Assembly (NCBI GenBank): GCA_902728285.1
Contig: CACVBU010000758.1
Coordinates: 1,178,001-1,242,000, forward strand
Source: Clytia hemisphaerica
Lineage: Eukaryota > Cnidaria > Hydrozoa > Leptothecata > Clytiidae
DNA: 64,000 nt
Reading direction: 5' to 3'
The position numbers and the translations under genes were made by a program. The notes below the pieces were generated by a model. The model worked only from the letters and a program-made list of their open reading frames with translations. It was not told the origin of the DNA and did not search any database. Positions within the stretch are counted from its first letter, which is position 1. Each line of letters starts with the position of its first letter. Below are positions 56,984-64,000 of the stretch, in pieces.

Positions 56984-57865
56984 ATGGCAACAATCGATGA
57001 AAAATCCACTGAAAATGCTGAAAAATATGGATCCTGTACCGCCAATAAATGCTTCACAAATGAAATAATAAAGGATAATGACATGTTACAATGTAGGAAA
57101 TGCCAGAGATTCGTTCATTATGCTTGTTCAGAGCTTCCCGCATACCAAATTCAGCTTTGTCTGCAATACAAAAGCCGACGCTTCGAATGTAAAAAATGTG
57201 GTACAGTCACGCCAATACTTTTGGAAAAAAACAAAACAAGTAAGCAAAGAGTCAGAAGTAACCAAATAACGCAAACAATAACGGAAGCAGAATGTCAAGA
57301 TGGAGGTCAGCAAATATTTGAATCTGTTTTCAACACTAGATTGCATAATCTAGAGAAGAAAATGGAGGAACTTATAGCTATGAACAAAGAAGATGTCGCT
57401 AAAGAACCAAAACGGGCAACATATGCAGATATCAGAAAGGAAGAGGTGAAGAAACAGGAGGTTATCATCAAGAAATTCATCAAAAATGAAAAAGAAGAAA
57501 GAGAAGAAGATCGCTGGAAGAACTTAACTAGATGTAACATCATTGTCCATCATTTAGGTGAAAATAAAGATGAAAATAAAGATGAGAACAAAGAGGAACA
57601 GCGGGCCGGTGACAAAGATTACGTGGAGGAAGTTGTAGGAAATCGTATGGGATTAAAGATAAATGTTGTCACTGCAGAACGAATCGGTGCTCGAAAGGAT
57701 GATATGTTCAAGACGAAAAGATGGCGGCCATTGAAAGTAACGTTGGCCAATGAAGAAGACAAGAAAAGAATTATGGCCTCAGTCCATAAACTAAACGAAG
57801 ATAATTTCAGTGTAACAGATGACTTCTCCAAGAAAGAACGTGAAACCATTAAAGAATCAGTGTAG
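56984..57865 (+). CDS. LINE ORF1 protein with PHD-type zinc finger
   Basis: An intact 293-residue frame. Residues 18-75 carry a C4-H-C3 pattern (CTANKC, CRKC, FVHYAC, FECKKC), a PHD finger as found in ORF1 of CR1-like LINEs. A Lys/Glu-rich coiled coil (about 120-190) and a conserved tail (NIIVHHLGE...AERIGARK...RPLKVTL...FSVTDDFSKKERE) follow. Such proteins bind the element RNA. The short repeats just upstream (CACGGACCTACATTAGACCT, 56894-56966) may belong to its 5' leader. No ORF2 start follows directly. The RT part at 59085 may belong to the same copy after a deletion or replacement. Confidence 0.75.
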   Translation: MATIDEKSTENAEKYGSCTANKCFTNEIIKDNDMLQCRKCQRFVHYACSELPAYQIQLCLQYKSRRFECKKCGTVTPILLEKNKTSKQRVRSNQITQTITEAECQDGGQQIFESVFNTRLHNLEKKMEELIAMNKEDVAKEPKRATYADIRKEEVKKQEVIIKKFIKNEKEEREEDRWKNLTRCNIIVHHLGENKDENKDENKEEQRAGDKDYVEEVVGNRMGLKINVVTAERIGARKDDMFKTKRWRPLKVTLANEEDKKRIMASVHKLNEDNFSVTDDFSKKERETIKESV

Positions 57866-59084
57866 CTGGAACCTCGATATTCCAGAATTAGAAAAAGCTA
57901 TACCTGTTATCTTTTTTCTTTAAAGAATCAACAAGCCATCAACATCGATAAATTACACACATTCCCTCAGAAACTTTTAAAATTATCTGCCATTATGACT
58001 TTCTTGAAGCCGTTCCGAAATTAACCAATCGGGTTAGGTATCGGAATTCCTATGGGAGTTCTTTTCCGAGATTTGTAAAATAGTTAAGTCAGCAAAAAAA
58101 CTTTTCCTGGGGGTTTGAGGAATAAACTGTTATCATTCGTTTTTTATTTAACCGTATATTTAAATTTGCACTCAAAAATACTTTAATAAATAAGTTAATA
58201 ATATTCAAATATACTATTTTTATCTCTCAGAAAATAAACACTTACAGAACGACATAGTTTATCATTTAGACTACCCCCGTGTTTGAACCATCGTGGACGC
58301 AAAATAGGACGGAAACTAAGTAGCACCCTCAGTGCAAGATTGCCGCCTCATCTTTATTCGCCCGCACGAAAACGAGCTAGTCATTTTTTTTAGTCATTTT
58401 TTTCTTGCGTGCTCAAGGGGAAAAGGAAAGTGATCGATATTCTTTGAAGAAAAAACGTCAGAAAGAAACCCAAAGACCAAAAGATGTATTTTGTTGTTGA
58501 GAATCGATCCTGTGAAGATGAAAAAATTTCTGCGGAACGCTGAAAAACTCTAATTTCGATCTTCCTTAAGGTAAAGAGGTTGCGAGATTTGGGCTAGCGA
58601 GGCAAAAATCGCTAAAAAACTGGTAAAATCGTAATCCTCAAAAATCAAAGTTCCAGCCTCACTGAGAATGGCATGAAAAAGCTAAAGAGAAAACGAAGAA
58701 TGAGAAGGATGAATGCTGTGTATGGAAAGTGAGAGGTAGCCCTTGGGCTAAGCTCTACTTTAAGAAAATATGTAAAAAGACCGTTATTGATGAACTGTGA
58801 ATTTGAATTAGATTGTTTCATAGAGGTCAATAGACCTGCGAAATATACTCCTATAATAATTATTAGTTTCATGCACCAATGGCTGCTCATTGATAAATAA
58901 GTAACATTTTAAATCCTTGAAATTGATACTTTTAAGAGCCCTTGAACCATACAAAATCCAAGTAAAATCATTTTTCTTTTGTGGTTTATTGAACAAAATA
59001 GGTTGGAATTGTGCTTTTATATATTTTTTTTCATTGAATATACTTCAACCCCAACACGAAATTGCAATAAACAGCTTCTGGACG
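57866..59084. other. Spacer between LINE parts
   Basis: About 1.2 kb where an endonuclease and RT N-terminus would be expected. I can read no endonuclease motif in any frame. The sequence is AT-rich with a G/C-richer patch at 58280-58420. It is either unrelated insertion or host DNA between two separate LINE fragments. Confidence 0.4.
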
Positions 59085-60882
59085 TTTTAAATATTTGAGA
59101 AAATAATCAGAGGGAAATTGCAAACCCACCTTGAAGAAAACAACCTATACAATCCAACACAACACGGTTTCAGACCAGGGCGATCTTGCTTGAGTCAACT
59201 ATTGGCTCATGTAGAAAGACTGATATCTCACCTACAAAACAATGAAAGTGTTGATGTAATCTACAAGCTAAAAATCAATGGAATCAAAGGACAACTATTG
59301 AACTAGATACAATCCTTCCTTACTGAGAGATACCAAAAAATTTCCATAAACACGTTCCTGTCAGATGAAGCGAAAGTTACGAGCGGAGTTCCACAAGGCT
59401 CAGTTCTGGGCCCCCTCTTGTTTCTGGTAATGATTAGTGACATCAACAAAAAGATTAAACATTCCATCCTCTCATCTTTTGCTGAAGACACAAGACTTAT
59501 GAAGGCAATATCTTGCGCTGCAGCTGTGAGTCTGCTTCAAGATGATCTAGACATTGTCTATGACTGGACATCCATCAACAATATGGAGCTCAATGGAAAA
59601 AAGTTTGAACACATTGCATATGGAAATAATGAACAACTGAAAGTACACTCAGTCTACAAATCAGATGTACAGCAGCCAATCGAAATAAAAAGTGCAGTGA
59701 AAGACCTGGGTATCCTACTCTCAAACAACCTGTCATATGAAATGCACATTCAAACGATCACTGACAGAGTCAAGGGTATAAGTGCCTGGATATACAGAAC
59801 CTTCAAGTCCAGAGATAAATCAGTAATGATTACTCTTTGGACATTGTTACTTCAACATCTGGAATACTGCTCCCAGCTATCATAGTGTCCTCCCCCCCCC
59901 TTTATAAAGGGGGGGAAACCAATTTTCCAATTTTGAATGGGTGAGGGGGGGAAATGAAAATTTGAATAGTAAAGAGGGGAAAAAAAGAGGGGGGAAAACA
60001 TCGATAGTTGGCAAATTTGGTGGGGGGAAGTGTGAAGTCACTTCAACTTTATCTCAGCAACCAAGGTTAGTCCACATGATATCATGTGATTAGATCATGA
60101 TTGAAAAATTAACCAATTTTCGTTCTATTTTGTCTCGTATTCCTTTTGTAGCAAAATTTTATGTTTGTGTCAGGTTGAAATTTGAGAAATTTATATCGGT
60201 ATATGGGGGGAACTGATATTTTCAGAATTTTCTGGGGGGAAAGCAAAAAAGAGGGGGGAAACTAAAAAACCGAAAAGTCATAGGGGGAAAAAAAAGAGGG
60301 GGGAGATTAAAAAAAATCAAGAATTTGGTGGGGGGAACAAACCCTGGAGGATACTATGGCTATGGTCTCCTACAAAGCGATCCCTGATGCAAGAACTGGA
60401 GTATCTGCAAAAATCCTTTATAAAAGGGATCCAACTTCCACCCAATTTGAATTATTGGGAGAAGCTCAAACACCTCAATATGTACAGTCTCGAGAGAAGA
60501 CGCGAAAGATACCAAATTATATATACATGGTGTATAATCGAACAACTGGTGCCCAATTTTAACTATGGTGAAAGGGAAGGCGGTATTTATTCATATACAA
60601 ACCAACGCCTGGGAAGAAAATGCGACCTCAAACCAGTGAATAACGAACAAGAACATTTGGAAGAGCTGCCTTTCAGACACCGGTCCAAAATTATTCAATG
60701 TGTTACCAAGAAAAATACGTGACATGACCAAATGTTCCAAAAATTCCTTCAAAAAACAACTTGATCAATTTCTCCAAGATGTTCCCGACCAGCCACTGCT
60801 CCCTGCCTATCTCCCTTACAGGATGGCTGACTCGAATTCAATTGTTGAAATGGTCAAACACCGGACCCCACGGGTTGAGTGA
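59085..60882 (+). pseudogene. LINE reverse transcriptase C-terminal part, split by a transposon
   Basis: It begins EKIIRGKLQTHLEENN, then PTQHGFRPGRSCLSQLLAHV. After breaks it continues TSGVPQGSVLGPLLFLVMI and the catalytic block SSFAEDTRLM, where the usual FADD reads FAED, so one metal-binding Asp is Glu. Then KDLGILLSNNLSYEMHI and LLQHLEYCSQL. After the inserted element it resumes WSPTKRSLMQELEYLQKSF, SLERRRERYQIIYTW and RIRDMTKCSKNSFKKQLDQF, and ends TPRVE*. This is a CR1/L2-like or RTE-like LINE ending. Non-functional. Confidence 0.82.
59881..60358. mobile_element. G/C-run DNA element with CATAGTGTCCTCC ends and 5-bp target duplication
   Basis: CATAGTGTCCTCC at the left and GGAGGATACTATG at the right, with GCTAT flanking both ends (59876-59880 and 60359-60363). 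Removing one GCTAT and the element restores the LINE reading CSQLWSPTKRS, so the boundaries are firm. The interior alternates GGGGGGAAA-type runs with AT-rich sequence. Confidence 0.85.
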
Positions 60883-61298
60883 GCAGAGAATTTGCTGAAA
60901 CACATCAAAGATGAAATCTGAAAACGTATATAGAAGGCCTTTCCTCTTAGGAGAGCTGATTCAAATAGCATCAAAGTCATGGTCCATCGTCGGATTTCTC
61001 AAATTGGATGATTGTTGAGACGAACAAAGAAGCCTTCAAAAAGTATCAAAAAGTAAGTAAAAGAGTCTCAATTTGATTAAAATGTAACAGTAGTTCATGA
61101 GTACAAACAAACATGAGTCTAAACTTGAAGTATAGACCCTGTTTGTTACAGATTTACCATTTTAAAATTGACAAAGGAAGCATGACAATGCAAAAAATAT
61201 GATATTGGTCTTAGGGTTAATTTAGGTTAAAGAAATAGCATTCTTGTCACCATTTAAATTTCTTTAATGGCCTTTTAACAAGTCCGCACCTTGTTCGG

Positions 61299-61521
61299 TA
61301 CCGTAACTTGGTCTAATGTCGACATTACTCTTCTAATTTTGACATCCTTTTTTAGAGATATGAATGATAGAAAGGTCGGAATCGCTGATTGAAACTTATC
61401 TTTTTTGCTAAGCAATCAGTTGAGGAGTCCATCAGTGATTTCGACCTTCCTATTATTCCTATCTCTAAAGAAGGATGTCAAAATTAGAGGAGGGATGTCG
61501 ACATTAGACCAAGTTACAGTA
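61299..61521. mobile_element. Intact 223-bp copy of the TACCGTAACTTGG family
   Basis: TACCGTAACTTGGTCTAATG at the left pairs with CATTAGACCAAGTTACAGTA at the right. The arms continue for about 90 bp each (GTCGACAT, AATTTTGACATCC, AGAGATA...). It is the unoccupied relative of the nested copy at 39073-40460. Confidence 0.8.
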
Positions 61522-61719
61522 CTAAACAAGTTTGTGGTGTTACATTTTTACCCAAATGAAACGTTTTTGGAAATTAAAGACATATTTCTAAAGGTCATTT
61601 AATATTTCCCTTAAACAGGGCCTTTTTTGGTGAGATTGACATGCTATTTGCAATTTGCTAGTTGCTGATACTGTTACTATTTCATCTTTTTCTTAGCCGT
61701 AGACCCTGTTACGCTATGA

Positions 61720-62871
61720 CAGTTAGTCACACTAGGAAATCTAGCTTTCAGAAAAAACAACATCGGGGGGGTCTTGCAGTTACTCCTTGACACTATGTGG
61801 AGTAACTGCAATTTTGGACATTTTCTTCAGACACCACCACCCTTGCAGTTATTCCATAGTGTACTAACTGATTTTACCCTCAAAATTGGTGTATACCACC
61901 CCAAAAATGCCAAATTTGGCAATTTTTTCACTGAATTCCTCATTTTTGATACCATTTTACTGGGTACGTCTTATTAACGACCATTCAAAAGTTAAATATC
62001 TCAACCATTTTCCAAGTTTGTTAAAATATCTTTCATGCCTTGATTGAAGAAAAAATTTTGTGATTTTTTTGACTTTTGAAAAAAATGATTTGAATTTTTT
62101 TGCTTCTGGAATTTTTGAAAACCTAAAATTTTAAGTGAAAAATTGAAAAATGTGCTCACTTAATACACCATATTTTCCCAAAATCGACAATTTTGGGCTT
62201 AGGCACCACCCATGTTGCAGTTAGTCCACTGGTGGAGTAACTGTTTTCCCAAATTTTGGTTTATATACCACCACGGTAGTAATTGTCATAGTGTTTATAT
62301 AATAACTGCATGACCCCCCCTGTTCAACAACAAGGATGAGAGTTACCTGAATCAAGTTCGCAAGACAATATTAATTAAAACTTGAAAGTTGGAAACAAAA
62401 TAAAACGTGCAGCAGCCAAAATCAACCAACCAAAATTTGTCATTCAATTCCCGAGACAGCGCTTCGATTTTTAAGGCCTTGTTTATACGCTAAAGTAAAA
62501 ACAATTACGCACATGTAAATGGGTCATTGTTTGAGGTCCGGCAAAATTTCCGGGAGATAGCATATCCGGCAGTGCGCGGATCTAGGTGGGTTCCGCCTCC
62601 CCCGTAGATCTTTTTCTTGGTAAGTTGATCTTCAAATTAGTTTTCAAGGTTGGCTTGGCTCAAATTTTTTCATCTATGGCTCAAATTTTAGGCAATTTCT
62701 CAAAGTTTTTGAAAATGTTAATTTCATTAAAAAGCGCCGGGTTATTTTTTCATGAATCCCTTTAGAAGTTTTGCGGTGCATTTTTTTGCTTGAGAGTCAA
62801 GTAAACGATATAGCGCTTTCGCAGCATTAATCTTTGATACGCATTTTGGCGGGACGCTAGTGTGGCTAACT
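61720..62871. mobile_element. DNA transposon family A, second copy, inverted
   Basis: CAGTTAGTCACACTAGGA at the left and GCTAGTGTGGCTAACTG at the right. From 62335 to 62871 it matches, inverted, 11369-12206 minus the insertion there. TATGA flanks both ends (61715-61719 and 62872-62876). A further element sits inside (61765-62322). Confidence 0.75.
61765..62322. mobile_element. Poly-G element nested in family A copy 2
   Basis: GGGGGGGTCTTGCAGTTACT at the left and ATAACTGCATGACCCCCCC then TG at the right form inverted ends. The motif AGTAACTGCA / TGCAGTTA recurs four times inside. It interrupts family A where copy 1 has uninterrupted sequence, with a small loss of host bases. Confidence 0.7.
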
Positions 62872-63326
62872 GTATGACCCTTTATTGATTTTTTAATGGA
62901 TAAAACTAAACATTTGAAGAAAATTGAACAATGGAAACAACATTGATTTTTTTTATTGATAAAAAAGTTACAATTGTTACATTTTTATCAATAGCAGACC
63001 TTTGAACACATATTTTTTTCTGAAACCGCTTCTAAGTTCTGCTAAACAATAATTGTCACCCGTTCACAAATTTTGAAATCTCAAATTTGATTTGTTACAA
63101 AATTATCCACTTTTTTGCTGATTTTTGCCATTTTTCAAATGTTTCCATTTTACTCACCATTTATGAACATGTCCACATAAAAACTTTTGAATAAGCTGTT
63201 TAAAAAATCACTTACTACTTTGTAACTATCTTGCAGACCAGATAGTTGCTATGGCAGGATTAGACAACATTTCAACATTACATGAAGATTTGATACATAT
63301 TCCTTGAAAGCTCACTGAATTCTGCT
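62872..63326. other. AT-rich spacer
   Basis: No gene or element boundary seen. Confidence 0.4.
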
Positions 63327-63671
63327 AGGACCCTGCCGACGCACCGGACTTAACGAACACCGGACACGCGAAAGTCCGGTGTAAAATGAGAATTTTTTTT
63401 ACCACCGGACAATCTCTACACCGGACTTAAGAAAGTCGTATGTCCGGTGTTGGAGAAGGATATTTTTTCCACCGGACAATCAAAACACCGGACATGACCA
63501 GTCCGGTGCGTCCGGACTGTTTCTTAATTTTTTGTTTCATAAATGTCCGGTGTCCGAAATTCCCTGTATGCAACACCGGACTGACACCGGACTTATTATG
63601 TCCGGTGTAGCGAAAGGATACTTTTTACCACCGGACAAATACACCGGACAGTCCGGTGCGTCGGCAGGGCC
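63327..63671. mobile_element. hAT-like MITE (ACCGGAC family), second copy
   Basis: It starts AGGACCCTGCCGACGCACCG and ends GGTGCGTCGGCAGGGCC, then an A run in place of the last bases of the end. Close to the copy at 11822-12150, with the same repeated CACCGGAC words. No flanking duplication is visible. Confidence 0.8.
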
Positions 63672-63705
63672 AAAAAAAAAAGTAAGAAAAAAAGTTTCCG
63701 GAAAT

Positions 63706-63756
63706 CGGCCGGGTGAACTTTTTTTTAGAAAAAAATATATCTCACCCGGCCGCAAA
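63706..63756. repeat. Short hairpin with GGCCGGGTGA arms
   Basis: CGGCCGGGTGA and TCACCCGGCCG pair around an A/T-rich loop, with A and T runs outside. It adjoins the MITE at 63327-63671. Confidence 0.65.
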
Positions 63757-64000
63757 TAGAAAAAAACTTTTTTTTTTGTGCAATCGAAGAAAGAAAACTT
63801 TTTTTCAAACTGAATATTTCAGACAAGTAAGCTAAAGAACGCAAAACGTTTTCTCAACATTATTTAGTTCTTCGTAGTAACAATATGTATTAGTTGTGCA
63901 CGATCCATTTAACGATTGTATTCAAAGATTTACGTATGTCACTTGTGTTTTGAAAAAGAAAATCTTCTGTCACAAATGTTTTCTACTTTCCTGTTTTATG

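Overview
This is eukaryotic, AT-rich, intron-rich DNA, almost certainly from an invertebrate animal. Three conserved animal genes can be rebuilt from GT-AG exons, all on the minus strand. (1) The 5' part of a peptidylglycine alpha-hydroxylating monooxygenase (PHM) gene, four coding exons at 9042-7878; the rest should lie beyond the left edge. (2) A complete bubblegum-type long-chain fatty acyl-CoA ligase (ACSBG), 19 coding exons at 26729-14642, whose exon phases all agree and sum to 814 residues. (3) The 26S proteasome ATPase PSMC3/Rpt5, five exons at 52800-48857 covering the OB/AAA+ region to the C terminus; its N-terminal exons were not found. PHM acts in the secretory pathway, ACSBG in lipid activation and PSMC3 in protein turnover. 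I see no operon-like or functional link among them. The phylum cannot be fixed from this window.

Most of the rest is mobile DNA. From the left: a TTAA-flanked DNA element (18-2154); a decayed DIRS retrotransposon with Gag-like, RT, RNase H and tyrosine recombinase segments (about 2200-6712); a hAT-like MITE (7077-7621) in the PHM intron; a transposon nest at 11369-12276 whose uninterrupted relative lies inverted at 61720-62871; and a Mutator-like MITE with a 9-bp target duplication (13246-13571). The ACSBG introns hold at least five MITEs, two tRNA-derived SINEs, an antisense fragment of the gene's own exon 3, and a 55-bp tandem repeat that copies the acceptor of exon 14.

From 27 to 36 kb there is AT-rich sequence with few features beyond two TA-flanked MITEs and a Harbinger-like MITE. 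From 37.2 to 41.2 kb two three-level transposon nests and another MITE sit side by side. At 41.57 kb a small unrecognised reading frame is broken by one base. At 45.4-47.6 kb a 2.16-kb fold-back element carries 19-bp minisatellites in its inverted arms, in mirrored unit order. Right of PSMC3 lie LINE remnants (53.6-54.7 kb; ORF1 at 56984-57865; RT C-terminal part at 59085-60882), two of them split by G/C-rich elements with 5-bp target duplications.

Transposon superfamily labels rest only on terminal repeats and target-site duplications read by eye. Gene identities rest on long stretches of recognisable family sequence. Expression, and the state of the genes beyond the window edges, cannot be judged here.
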